NCBI RefSeq assembly: GCF_946151055.1
Contig: NZ_CAMGYZ010000019.1
Coordinates: forward strand, 1-64,000
Source of the DNA: Bacillus sp. Marseille-Q3570
Lineage (GTDB): Bacteria; Bacillota; Bacilli; Bacillales; Fictibacillaceae
Direction: 5' to 3'
Length of the DNA stretch: 64,000 bases
Shown here: positions 24,367 to 31,809 of the stretch, in pieces
Layout of the letters: every line of letters begins with the position of its first letter
Position numbering within the stretch: the stretch's first letter is position 1
Made by a program: the position numbers and the translations under genes
Notes under the pieces: generated by a model
What the model saw: the letters and a program-made list of their open reading frames with translations, nothing else
What the model was told of the DNA's origin: nothing
Databases searched by the model: none

Positions 24367-25641
24367 TCAATTTACGGTAACAACATTAGAAAGGTCATTA
24401 TCTTGCTTAACTTCTTTTGCTTTGTCTAAGTCAAAATTACGAATTGATTTAAGCACTAACAATATAAAACCACATAAAAACAAGATTACTGCTGCCAATA
24501 AAACAATAATATTAAGATTTAAAATTAATGCTAAAGTACCACCAATTAAACCACCAATTGGGGTTGCAATATTATTTAGTGTTGTCAACGCTGACATAAC
24601 TCTCCCCATCATGTCAGGGGGAGTCATACTTTGAATTAAGGTGTTTTGTACAATATTAAGTACTCCAGAGAACATCCCAAAAAGTAGTATTGTTCCACAG
24701 ATTAACCACCAATTGCTCATAAATGAAAATAGAAATAAGGCGAGACCATTTCCAATCCATGCTAATGAAATGGTTAAACCGTTTGTTTTTAGAAAATTAG
24801 TTGAAATCGCCCCAATAATAAAACCAATAAAAAAAGCTACATAAATACCACTATAGTATAAAGCTGAACCTTCTTTAACACCAATAGATGGCAATATTAT
24901 TATTAAAATAGCCATTACAGCGTTTGATATTGCACCAAACGGTAAAACTAATCTTAAAAACTTATTTGTTTTTATAAATTGGATTCCCTGATTTAGTTCA
25001 ACAATATATTTTTTCATTCTAAGAGTAAGCTTTACTTTTTTAATAGGTTGTTTATTTTTTTTTGCGATGGGATTCATTTTTAAAAGTACAACGTATGTAA
25101 TACCAGCGATTATAATAGTAGCTGCTGAAATAGCAAAAGAAGTTGTAGTACCTAAGAATGTAATGAGTGATCCTCCAGCTAAAAAACCTAACAAATTAAC
25201 CATTTGATCAGATGAACTAATTAAGGAATTTCCACTTAAGTATTCATTTTCTTCAACTATTTTTGTAAACAAAGAATTATCAGCAGGATAAAAAATTGAA
25301 GAAAATATAGAGGATACAAAAACCAATGAAATAATCAAAATTAAAGAACTGTAATTGTTTAAATATGCTAGAGTTATACATGAAATTAATAATGATTGTG
25401 CAAACAATGCTATACCTGCTATAAGGGCAGGATTATACCTATCTAAAACTGGTCCAAACATTACACTAAATAAAGTTGCTATAGTAAATGCAGTATATAC
25501 ATATCCTGTTGCTGATGTAGAATTTGTGATAACTTGTACAGTCCATAGTAGTGCAATAAAGTATATACTATCACCAATATTTGCACTACTTCTAGAGAAC
25601 ATAAATAATATGAAATTCTTATTTCTAATTAATGATGACAA
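24367..25641 (-). CDS. MFS exporter of the peptide cluster
   Basis: 424 residues with about twelve transmembrane segments, of the macrolide/enterobactin-exporter-like MFS_3 type: N-terminal FILFMFSRSSANIGDSIYFI, a DRYNPALIAG loop after TM2 and SMTPPDMMGRVMSALTTLNN in the central part. Last gene of the leftward operon, starting 2 bp after the acyltransferase stop, so it most likely exports the cluster product or gives self-protection. AT-rich like its partners. Nothing shows the substrate directly. The terminator follows 35 bp downstream. Confidence 0.85.
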   Translation of the reverse strand: MSSLIRNKNFILFMFSRSSANIGDSIYFIALLWTVQVITNSTSATGYVYTAFTIATLFSVMFGPVLDRYNPALIAGIALFAQSLLISCITLAYLNNYSSLILIISLVFVSSIFSSIFYPADNSLFTKIVEENEYLSGNSLISSSDQMVNLLGFLAGGSLITFLGTTTSFAISAATIIIAGITYVVLLKMNPIAKKNKQPIKKVKLTLRMKKYIVELNQGIQFIKTNKFLRLVLPFGAISNAVMAILIIILPSIGVKEGSALYYSGIYVAFFIGFIIGAISTNFLKTNGLTISLAWIGNGLALFLFSFMSNWWLICGTILLFGMFSGVLNIVQNTLIQSMTPPDMMGRVMSALTTLNNIATPIGGLIGGTLALILNLNIIVLLAAVILFLCGFILLVLKSIRNFDLDKAKEVKQDNDLSNVVTVN

Positions 25642-25643
25642 AT

Positions 25644-26636
25644 TCAGAATTCCCCCTTCTTGTAAGCACCCTCCATTAAATAATTTAACACATCATAACC
25701 AGACCACGTTTCAGGATAAAAAGATACAATGTCACTTATTTGTTGGAAAATCTCTTTTGATTGGCTCCTAATATTTTCTTTTGTATTCTCTTTATTTGGA
25801 TATATAGGCTTCTCAAATGTGATTTTTATTTTACTATTATTCAGTCTTATAGTATGGACAACTATAACAGGAATTGAATACTTATGGCTTAATAAGGCAC
25901 TTCCTTGTGGTAATACTACATCTAAGCCAACCAATTTAGTTTTTTCTTTTGGGCCAATTCCCATCGATACTTCAGGTGGTATTGCCACTATTTTATTATC
26001 TTTAATATCCTTGAATGCTTTTTTAAATATTAATGGATAAGGCTTGTCATCCAAGCTGTCAATGTAACTGTATTCTATATTGCTTATGTTGGGTGTATAA
26101 ATACTATTTATTTTTTCTATCTTTCTAAGTGATTGCTCCACACCATATAGTGATATTGTGTAGTCCTTTAATTTTTCGGCAACATAATTAAGTAATATTT
26201 GATATAGATCCATATGTAGACCATTTAGAATCACTGTTCTATTTTTACTCAATTCTTCAAATAAGATATCAAGTCCTTCAAATTCAACATTATTATGAAC
26301 AAAGTCCTTATTATTAAAAAACAGGAGATGTATTGCATAATACACTGGACTTTCATAGTAGTCACGAATGAAATATTTATGGGCTATTTCGAATTTTTCT
26401 TTAATGTTTTTTCCTACGTTTGTAAGTTGGACATTTTCAACGATTTGACTATAGGCTACTCTTAAATCATTAATTTGACTACTTACAGCTTGTTCTCTAA
26501 CTGATAAAAAGAACTCTTCTAACTCATCTAAATTTTTATACTCAATTGATGATTCTTTATAAAAAGAATAGTCATCAATTAATGAATCAAATAAAAACAT
26601 ATCTTGTCTTTTTGGGATAGTAATTTTTGTTGTCAT
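25644..26636 (-). CDS. LpxL/HtrB-like acyltransferase of the peptide cluster
   Basis: 330 residues. The C-terminal two thirds match the lysophospholipid-acyltransferase-like fold of LpxL/HtrB and phosphatidylinositol mannoside acyltransferases: a strand-turn with NGLHMDLYQ at 138-146 (the place of the catalytic H-x4-D/E, here His141 with Gln146), VAIPPEVSMGIGPKEK, and LVGLDVVLPQGSALLSHKYS with IPVIVVHTIRLNNSKIKITF (family pattern G-x-A-x-L-x-G-x-PV). No N-terminal membrane helix is obvious. LpxL enzymes take acyl chains from ACP, and an ACP gene is in the same operon, so acylation of the peptide or of an intermediate is a reasonable inference. Start overlaps the E1 gene by 4 bp. Confidence 0.65.
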   Translation of the reverse strand: MTTKITIPKRQDMFLFDSLIDDYSFYKESSIEYKNLDELEEFFLSVREQAVSSQINDLRVAYSQIVENVQLTNVGKNIKEKFEIAHKYFIRDYYESPVYYAIHLLFFNNKDFVHNNVEFEGLDILFEELSKNRTVILNGLHMDLYQILLNYVAEKLKDYTISLYGVEQSLRKIEKINSIYTPNISNIEYSYIDSLDDKPYPLIFKKAFKDIKDNKIVAIPPEVSMGIGPKEKTKLVGLDVVLPQGSALLSHKYSIPVIVVHTIRLNNSKIKITFEKPIYPNKENTKENIRSQSKEIFQQISDIVSFYPETWSGYDVLNYLMEGAYKKGEF

Positions 26637-27751
26637 ACCGTCACCTCTGTAATTTTTCTAGAACAAATATTACAATCTACCTTTTGTTTTTCCTCATACC
26701 AATTAATGGTTAGATTATTAAAGTCTAGTTCACCGGACTTATTGATTAATATTGGAGAAAATATTGGTGATAATACCTTAATTGCTTCCCAGGAATGAAT
26801 AGAAGCTATTAAAGATGTTAGAGAAGATATACTACCGGCAGCTGGTGTATGTTTATCAAACTTTAACTCTGTTAATTTACCTAAATCCCAATCTTTATTT
26901 TGATGTATACAACTCCAGCACATTGTCTTATGAGGAATAGTTGTGGTACCTAAGCGGCATATGTTTCCTCTATAGCCTATTCCATTAATATGGGGAACAT
27001 TTTTTTCTATACAGTACTTGGATATAATCATACCTGTTGTATAAGCATTTGGTTGATCTGAACAATTAATAACTAAATCTACATTTTCAGATATACATAC
27101 AAGATCATTAGACTCATTAATGTATTCTTTTCTTTTTGTGATTTTAGCATTTGGGTTAATACTTCTTAATCTATTTGCTAACACATCCACTTTATAGTTA
27201 CCTATATCATCTCTAAAATATAAAGCCTGTCTACTTAAATTTGAAATTGATATTACATCCGGATCAATAATTGTCATGTTTTCAATTCCTGATTGGACTA
27301 AATTATAGGCAATCCAGCTTCCTATAGCCCCAACTCCAACAATAGCAACATGTGAGTTTGATAATATTTCCTGAACATGGAACTCATTAAGTTTTGATGA
27401 GGAAAAATCACCAAAAAAGTTTACTTGTCTACATAAAAAATCTGTATCAATATTTGTTTGAGAATGTCCCGAAACTCGTTCGATAACGTTTAATTCTTCT
27501 AAAAAATCTATATGTTCTTGAATTTCTGGGATAGTTAACTTGGGGTATTCATTAGTTAGCGTTTTATATATATTATCTAAATCACAGGAATCACCAATTA
27601 ATTCGACTAATTTTAGGGAAATTTGATCGACTTCAATAACTAGTTCCTTGTGTTCATTTAAAAAAATGATATGTAATTCATCCTTAGAGCTATTTATAAG
27701 TAATTTTACTGAATTTTTAAATTTATAATGTTTCAACTCTGTTACCACCAA
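26633..27751 (-). CDS. E1-like adenylating enzyme with N-terminal RRE-like domain (ThiF/MccB type)
   Basis: 372 residues. Residues about 15-95 look like a winged-helix peptide-binding (RRE/PqqD-like) domain. From 130 on it is a ThiF/HesA E1 fold: GVGAIG (139-144), Asp163 in IIDPD, the arginine-finger NLSRQ (171-175), Lys187, Asp232 and a four-Cys zinc site (CWSC 278-281, CNIC 360-363). E1-like enzymes adenylate a C-terminal carboxylate; in MccB and PaaA the substrate is a short ribosomal peptide. There is no ubiquitin-like GG protein here, but a 19-aa peptide gene heads the operon. Overlaps the ACP gene by 29 bp. Confidence 0.82.
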   Translation of the reverse strand: MVVTELKHYKFKNSVKLLINSSKDELHIIFLNEHKELVIEVDQISLKLVELIGDSCDLDNIYKTLTNEYPKLTIPEIQEHIDFLEELNVIERVSGHSQTNIDTDFLCRQVNFFGDFSSSKLNEFHVQEILSNSHVAIVGVGAIGSWIAYNLVQSGIENMTIIDPDVISISNLSRQALYFRDDIGNYKVDVLANRLRSINPNAKITKRKEYINESNDLVCISENVDLVINCSDQPNAYTTGMIISKYCIEKNVPHINGIGYRGNICRLGTTTIPHKTMCWSCIHQNKDWDLGKLTELKFDKHTPAAGSISSLTSLIASIHSWEAIKVLSPIFSPILINKSGELDFNNLTINWYEEKQKVDCNICSRKITEVTV

Positions 27752-28010
27752 TTTGATAATTTGCCTCTATATATTTTGCTATTGACGAAATTGATTTCAT
27801 AGCCTCAAAATCTTGAAACTTATCTGGAAATTCTATCCCAAGTTCTTCCTCAAAATTTATAAATAACTCAGTGACATCTAAAGAGTCTAAATCCTCAACA
27901 TCAAGAATTCTTTTTTGTATTGATAAATCATCTGGCATTTCAATTGCTCGATCGGTGAGAAATTCTTGGAATTTTTTAAATAGTATATTCTCTAATTCAT
28001 TAAGATTCAT
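27723..28010 (-). CDS. Acyl carrier protein of the peptide cluster
   Basis: 95 residues, acidic helical ACP fold with the 4'-phosphopantetheine site DSLDVTELF (Ser43 in Asp-Ser-Leu) followed by EEELGIEFPDKF, as in stand-alone ACPs. Compared with AcpP it is longer, with N- and C-terminal extensions (ending GGNRVETL), which marks it as a specialised carrier. It probably presents an acyl chain or the activated product to the LpxL-like acyltransferase encoded two genes further on. ATG behind AAGGAAGGGATATA; its 3' end overlaps the E1 gene. Confidence 0.85.
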   Translation of the reverse strand: MNLNELENILFKKFQEFLTDRAIEMPDDLSIQKRILDVEDLDSLDVTELFINFEEELGIEFPDKFQDFEAMKSISSIAKYIEANYQIGGNRVETL

Positions 28011-28035
28011 ATTATATCCCTTCCTTTTGTTTAAA

Positions 28036-28066
28036 GGCCAGAAAAAATAAAATATTTTTTCTGGCC
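28036..28066. promoter_or_regulatory. Stem-loop between peptide gene and ACP gene
   Basis: GGCCAGAAAAAAT and ATTTTTTCTGGCC form a perfect 13-bp stem with a 5-nt loop, 33 bp past the peptide stop. Position between a precursor gene and modification genes fits a partial terminator or mRNA stabiliser that raises peptide over enzyme expression; the T-run on the minus strand is short (CCTTTAAAC). Confidence 0.65.
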
Positions 28067-28098
28067 AATTTTTGTTTTAAGGTTCTAGTAAAATCTTA

Positions 28099-28158
28099 TT
28101 AGCAGTTATTGTTACAGCTTTGCTTTTCACGTACGATAGACTTAAGTTTCATTTTCAT
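28099..28158 (-). CDS. Putative 19-aa precursor peptide
   Basis: A very short frame, MKMKLKSIVREKQSCNNNC, with a perfect AGGAGG 8 bp before the ATG and a good promoter upstream (28205-28233). The head is basic (four Lys, one Arg in the first 12), like a leader; the tail SCNNNC has two Cys around three Asn. Its place as first gene of an operon with an RRE/E1 adenylating enzyme, ACP, acyltransferase and exporter makes it the likely RiPP-type substrate, in the manner of the seven-residue MccA of microcin C. The modification is unknown; candidates are the C-terminal carboxylate, Asn amides or Cys thiols. Confidence 0.65.
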   Translation of the reverse strand: MKMKLKSIVREKQSCNNNC

Positions 28159-28188
28159 GTAAATTACCTCCTAATATGTAGTCTTTTT

Positions 28189-28233
28189 GTACCGGTACGA
28201 GTCGATTGTAACATTAGCGGAATTTCCTAACAA
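28189..28233 (-). promoter_or_regulatory. Promoter and palindrome of the peptide operon
   Basis: On the minus strand TTGTTA (28233-28228), a 17-bp spacer and TACAAT (28210-28205) form a sigma-A-type promoter. Just after the -10 box lies the perfect palindrome GTACCGGTAC (28189-28198), near the expected transcription start, a likely repressor site. Confidence 0.65.
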
Positions 28234-28414
28234 ATACTTATTTTTACAAATATTGATAATTGATACATAATACCTATTTAACGTTTTTGTTAGAATTAAT
28301 ATGTGTTAAACCCCAATACAAAGGGATTTTTTAACTTATTTCTATTATGATCAAGGTAATATAATAGGTTCAAAGCCCTTAATAGAAGGGATTTGCAAAA
28401 GGAGGAATATTATA

Positions 28415-28495
28415 GTGCATAATTCCATATTTAGTTATTTAGTCCTAGTAGCCAAATTAAGAATTATGAATGAAATTTCAAGAAGGGGGACGTAA
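28415..28495 (+). CDS. Possible 26-aa peptide
   Basis: GTG start with AAAGGAGGAATAT upstream, reading HNSIFSYLVLVAKLRIMNEI then SRRGT and TAA. A short hydrophobic segment is followed by a basic tail. The ribosome binding site is strong, but length and lack of relatives leave it unsure. It runs divergently from the peptide operon and is followed at once by a broken gene. Confidence 0.35.
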   Translation: MHNSIFSYLVLVAKLRIMNEISRRGT

Positions 28496-28496
28496 C

Positions 28497-28676
28497 TTGA
28501 GTCGAACACTAGGTAGGTTTTAATTTACTTTAAGCCTTCTTTATCCTGATGATGATTTTGGGTCAATATTTAAGCCCTCTGATCTAGGGGTTGATGAAAT
28601 GATTCAAGTATTAGTTATCTCTTCTGCTTCTGCCTTTGGATGGGTCCTTGTAGAAAGAAAGTCTAAAAAGAAATAA
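28497..28676 (+). pseudogene. Small membrane-protein gene with an in-frame TAA
   Basis: One frame of 60 codons from TTG 28497 (behind AAGGGGGACG) to TAA 28674, broken only by a TAA at 28521-28523 after MSRTLGRF. The remainder, FTLSLLYPDDDFGSIFKPSD then LGVDEMIQVLVISSASAFGW, has a plausible hydrophobic end and a KSKKK tail. Translation could restart at ATG 28605. Family unknown. Confidence 0.4.
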
Positions 28677-28734
28677 TTTTATTAAACAAACGGGGGTATA
28701 AATGGAATGAGGTATAAGTATGGAGGGGATTAAT

Positions 28735-28941
28735 TTGAAATTTATTAGTTGGTTTGATTGGATAACTCCCACTAATCCGTTTGCTTCATTATTTTTTGGG
28801 ATCTTATTTACGGTGATTATTGGAATTACGGTTTGGGTGGAAACGAAAACAGCAAAAACTGTATTAGTAACAACAGTGACAGGGACGGTTGTATCAATAC
28901 TTGGTGTGATGATTTTAAATTCAATCGGTTTCTATGCATAA
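28735..28941 (+). CDS. Small two-TM membrane protein
   Basis: 68 residues from TTG 28735, because GGAGGGG lies 7 bp upstream; an ATG at 28720 overlaps that site. Two hydrophobic segments (about 13-35 ASLFFGILFTVIIGITVWV and 43-66 VTTVTGTVVSILGVMIL) with a short ETKTAKT loop. Cytoplasmic membrane protein of unknown family. It is followed directly by a repeat copy that also forms a terminator-like stem. Confidence 0.6.
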   Translation: MKFISWFDWITPTNPFASLFFGILFTVIIGITVWVETKTAKTVLVTTVTGTVVSILGVMILNSIGFYA

Positions 28942-28950
28942 CTTCTTCAA

Positions 28951-28990
28951 GAAAAGGGGGCGATAATCTAAGAAGGATCGCCTCTTTTCG
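28951..28990 (+). terminator. Repeat copy forming a terminator-like hairpin
   Basis: GAAAAGGGGGCGAT and ATCGCCTCTTTTC pair with a single extra base in the left arm. The core GGGGGCGAT is the dispersed repeat; a second fragment ATTATCGGGGAG follows at 29002. Confidence 0.65.
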
Positions 28991-29063
28991 CTTAATATCT
29001 AATTATCGGGGAGTTTAATTGAATAAAGAATTATTTCGAAGTAATAAAGATTAGGGGGTATTG

Positions 29064-29306
29064 GTGATTTTTTTCAAGTTAGTTAAGAAATTCTTTTCTT
29101 CAAGAATGACTGTTGTGTTTGTCACCCCTGATGCTGGCGAATTTCTAAAAGCTAAAGAAAAGCTTGAGTCTATGGGTATTGTTGATTATAAAGTGGAAAC
29201 AGGAGATAAAACCGCAATACAGTTTGCGGGTCCTGTTGTTCATAAGATTAAAGTATTTAATAAGGATATCCCAAAAGCAAGAAAGGTTCTAAGCCAATCT
29301 AAATAG
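29064..29306 (+). CDS. Small protein with N-terminal anchor, DUF2007-like
   Basis: 80 residues from GTG 29064 behind TTAGGGGG (TTG 29061 is an alternative). A basic, hydrophobic head (IFFKLVKKFFSS) precedes a globular part with alternating strands and helices: MTVVFVTPDAGEFLKAKEKL, SMGIVDYKVET and KIKVFNKDIPKARKVL. The last part recalls DUF2007-type putative signal-transducing domains, where a motif for strand-helix-xxDxxxA ends the fold. The match is loose. No clear operon partner; a repeat fragment follows (29309-29345). Confidence 0.5.
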   Translation: MIFFKLVKKFFSSRMTVVFVTPDAGEFLKAKEKLESMGIVDYKVETGDKTAIQFAGPVVHKIKVFNKDIPKARKVLSQSK

Positions 29307-29429
29307 TTTACTACGTAAACGAGGGTGATAAATTAATCGTCCTAATTTGTATTTTTCTGGTAGGACTATTAACGATGGGTGTTGAAGAAGGTATTTGTTT
29401 CGTCAATTAATAGTAGGGAGAGGATTTAA

Positions 29430-30440
29430 TTGACTTCAAAAATCATCTTTTCATCTAACAAATTAGGTGTGATAACCAATGATCAATTACAGTCAATGCT
29501 GGATAAATTTAATTTAGGAAGGCTTATCTCTTCAAGAAATACAGAACAGGGTGTAATGAAACAAACAAGATTTGTTTTTTCAACTGAAGGAGAGTTCGTC
29601 TTCAAAGGAAATCCATTGTACCCTGGACAATTGATAGAAGAAAAGTTTTTTGTAGAAGAATTACGTAAACAGACAAATGTTAACGTCCCTACTCCTTACC
29701 TTTTAGATGATTCAGATGATATTTTTGGCTGGAATTATTCATTAATGCCTCGCCTACCAGGAATGCATCTAAATTCAAAGCAACTATCAAGTAATTTAAA
29801 ACGACAAGACAAGTTTAAAATTGCGGGCTTAATTGCAGAAGCCCTTCTTGATTTTCATAGTTGGAAAGGAAGTCAATATGGTGATCTAGATACTAAAGAC
29901 TTAACTATACTTCCTTTTGAAGGATCATATGCTACTTGGCTTTATAATAGGATTAGGTATTGGTTTAATGATGCCAAGAAGTACTCCCAAATAACTACTG
30001 AAGACGTTGAATGGGTAGAAGCTATATTGGAAAATGCAAAATGTACATTTGAAGATCTATCTTCACCTACCTTTGTAATGGGAGATTTCAAACCAGGAAA
30101 TTTTTTAGTAAGCGGTGAATCTAATGAACTTCATATAAGTGGGGTATTCGATTTTACCAACGCTTATTTTGGTGATCCGATCTCCGATTTGATCAAGATG
30201 ATAACGATATATATTGATAAGGATGAAATAGAGGTAACAAAGCATTTATTATCTCATTATTTGGGTGGATCAGTGGAAAAAGAAGGATACAGACAAAGAT
30301 TACAAGTACATATGCTCCACCAAAGAATCTTGGATTGGGGATGTGCAAAGGCAATAGGGAAGGTTACGTGGGATGAGGATCTTCCATTCTCTGACTGGGC
30401 AGCGAGATACACAGATACTGTGGCAAAGCTGATCGATTGA
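29430..30440 (+). CDS. Aminoglycoside phosphotransferase family kinase (APH-like)
   Basis: 336 residues, TTG start behind GGGAGAGG. Protein-kinase-like APH fold: N-lobe VMKQTRFVFSTEGEFVFKGN with the nucleotide-binding strand, SLMPRLPG hinge, catalytic loop FVMGDFKPGNFLV (Asp at the HxD position, here GDF) and the metal-binding FDFTNAYFGDP near 230-245. Such kinases phosphorylate antibiotics, choline, homoserine or fructosamine. Sequence does not settle the substrate; resistance should not be assumed. Single gene between repeat copies. Confidence 0.85.
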   Translation: MTSKIIFSSNKLGVITNDQLQSMLDKFNLGRLISSRNTEQGVMKQTRFVFSTEGEFVFKGNPLYPGQLIEEKFFVEELRKQTNVNVPTPYLLDDSDDIFGWNYSLMPRLPGMHLNSKQLSSNLKRQDKFKIAGLIAEALLDFHSWKGSQYGDLDTKDLTILPFEGSYATWLYNRIRYWFNDAKKYSQITTEDVEWVEAILENAKCTFEDLSSPTFVMGDFKPGNFLVSGESNELHISGVFDFTNAYFGDPISDLIKMITIYIDKDEIEVTKHLLSHYLGGSVEKEGYRQRLQVHMLHQRILDWGCAKAIGKVTWDEDLPFSDWAARYTDTVAKLID

Positions 30441-30477
30441 TCCATTTAGATGACTTTGTTATAACGTTCGTAATCCG

Positions 30478-30545
30478 TTATCGGGGGCGATTCAGGCATA
30501 AGCTGCTGCTCCCATTACATAACAGTTGAGCAGGATTCTGGAATA
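30478..30545. repeat. Copy of dispersed 'cgggggcga' repeat
   Basis: TTATCGGGGGCGATTCAGGC, then a distal block GCAGGATTCTGGAATAAAAC that recurs at about 23893 and in part at 31715 and 32704. Lies directly after the kinase gene. Confidence 0.55.
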
Positions 30546-30582
30546 AAACTTTCTGGATTTTGAAATGGAGGGGATAAGGGAA

Positions 30583-30804
30583 ATGAATAAAACTATTATT
30601 AAAGGTTTTATCAGTTTTATAGTAGGGACAACTATATTTTTCTGCTTATTCTTTATAAGTGAATTTAAAGATATTTTTGAGATGGCTATATGGGGAATGG
30701 TTTCAAGCGTTTTAGGTTATATTTTTATTTCTTCATTAATTATGTCTGACAAAGAAACCGAAAACTTTGAGGAGAAGATTAATGACACTATTTTTAAGAA
30801 ATAA
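30583..30804 (+). CDS. Small two-TM membrane protein
   Basis: 73 residues from ATG 30583, chosen since GGAGGGGATAAGGG precedes it; the ATG at 30565 overlaps that site. Hydrophobic segments about 6-27 (GFISFIVGTTIFFCLFFIS) and 36-55 (AIWGMVSSVLGYIFISSLI), acidic C-terminus (KETENFEEKIND). Unknown family. Part of the small-gene group with a repeat remnant after nearly every gene. Confidence 0.6.
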   Translation: MNKTIIKGFISFIVGTTIFFCLFFISEFKDIFEMAIWGMVSSVLGYIFISSLIMSDKETENFEEKINDTIFKK

Positions 30805-30874
30805 AAGTCTTATACCTTAGTCCACTTAAGGGTGATTTCATTAAAAATTTTAAGTAAATAGTGAGGTGAAAACT

Positions 30875-31123
30875 GTGAGAACGGTTTTTGATTTTATTTT
30901 TGGATTATTTATAGGAGTAAGTCCTGATGAAATACAATTTCAACGTAATGTAAAAAATCTCAGAAAAGAAAAATGGTTCAATGATTTATATGGAAATGCA
31001 TTCGTATATGAACAAATTACACAGAACGGAAAAGTAAGAAAGTATTTATCTCAAAAGAATATAGTTAATAAGATTAAAAATGATAAGAAAGAGAAAGATA
31101 TGTTCTTAAATATGGTTAATTAA
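30875..31123 (+). CDS. Small hypothetical protein with N-terminal hydrophobic segment
   Basis: 82 residues from GTG 30875, 8 bp after GAGGTG; a GTG at 30866 lies within that site. The first 18 residues are hydrophobic (VFDFIFGLFIGVS), the rest is strongly basic and helical (RNVKNLRKEKWFNDLYGNAF, then KKEKDMFLNMVN). This could be a peripheral membrane or nucleic-acid-binding protein. Family not recognised. Confidence 0.5.
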   Translation: MRTVFDFIFGLFIGVSPDEIQFQRNVKNLRKEKWFNDLYGNAFVYEQITQNGKVRKYLSQKNIVNKIKNDKKEKDMFLNMVN

Positions 31124-31129
31124 TTGTTA

Positions 31130-31165
31130 AGCAAACGGGAGCATTTCTTTAATATTAAGGACCTA
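31130..31165. repeat. Copy of dispersed repeat (AAACGGGAGCATTTCTTT)
   Basis: TTAAGCAAACGGGAGCATTT follows the stop of the preceding gene by a few bases and matches 31657-31690 (TTAAAGAAACGGGGGCACTT) and the hairpin at 16191. Confidence 0.5.
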
Positions 31166-31190
31166 TATAAAAATAACGAGGAGATAACAT

Positions 31191-31355
31191 ATGTTACTAA
31201 CATTATTAAGCTATTTTATTATTCTTTTCATTGTGGCTAGACTTATAAGCCTTTCAAGTTATATTAATTGGATGCCGACTATAAAAACAACAATTAAACA
31301 CGATGTTATTGTTGCGCTTGCTTTTTCTTTATTTTTCTCTTTTACAATGGGCTAA
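31191..31355 (+). CDS. Small two-TM membrane protein (54 aa)
   Basis: ATG behind ACGAGGAGATAACAT. Residues 2-22 (LLTLLSYFIILFIVARLIS) and 38-54 (VIVALAFSLFFSFTMG) are hydrophobic, linked by SSYINWMPTIKTTIKHD. Good ribosome binding site and clean two-helix pattern support a real gene. Unknown family. The next 130 bp contain no repeat copy with a full core. Confidence 0.5.
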   Translation: MLLTLLSYFIILFIVARLISLSSYINWMPTIKTTIKHDVIVALAFSLFFSFTMG

Positions 31356-31489
31356 ACAACCCTTTATTGAATGGTTGGTCTTTACTCCATAAAAGGGAGC
31401 TTTAACAGAAGTAATTTCAATAATACATATATCATTTTAAATATGTAAGTAAACTAATAGGATTCGATATTAATGGGGGTATAGAGTCA

Positions 31490-31645
31490 GTGGAATTTTT
31501 TAGTGTTCTTTTCATTGTATTGATGATTTTTACAATTAGGTGGATTCGTCTTATAAAGATAAATTCTGATAAGCAAATAGAACAAAACCAAGAAATTATT
31601 AGCTTATTGAAAGTTCTTAATGAAGACGAGGATAAACGAGAATAA
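31490..31645 (+). CDS. Small single-TM protein with acidic tail (51 aa)
   Basis: GTG with GGGGGT about 10 bp upstream. One N-terminal membrane helix (EFFSVLFIVLMIFTIRWIR) followed by a helical, coiled-coil-like tail (DKQIEQNQEIISLLKVLNED). The layout resembles small anchor proteins such as YrzO-type or YtzI-like proteins, but no firm match. A repeat copy follows 12 bp after the stop. Confidence 0.5.
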   Translation: MEFFSVLFIVLMIFTIRWIRLIKINSDKQIEQNQEIISLLKVLNEDEDKRE

Positions 31646-31656
31646 AACGGCACCTT

Positions 31657-31725
31657 GTTAAAGAAACGGGGGCACTTCTTGAATATGTATATGTCCGTTT
31701 TCCGAATTAGGGACAGATTCTGGAG
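31657..31725. repeat. Copy of dispersed 'acgggggca' repeat
   Basis: TTAAAGAAACGGGGGCACTT and, 40 bp on, AGGGACAGATTCTGGAGGA, the same two-block order as 30478-30545. Confidence 0.5.
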
Positions 31726-31809
31726 GAAGGAAATCAGATAGTTCATCTTGAATTTGTAATTATGCCAGAAAAGGGAACTATGGTTAATTATGATTCGGAG
31801 GAAAGAGAA

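Noticed and set aside
29430-30440. Calling the APH-like kinase an antibiotic resistance gene
   Set aside because: The fold is shared by many metabolic kinases and no substrate-specific motif is visible.
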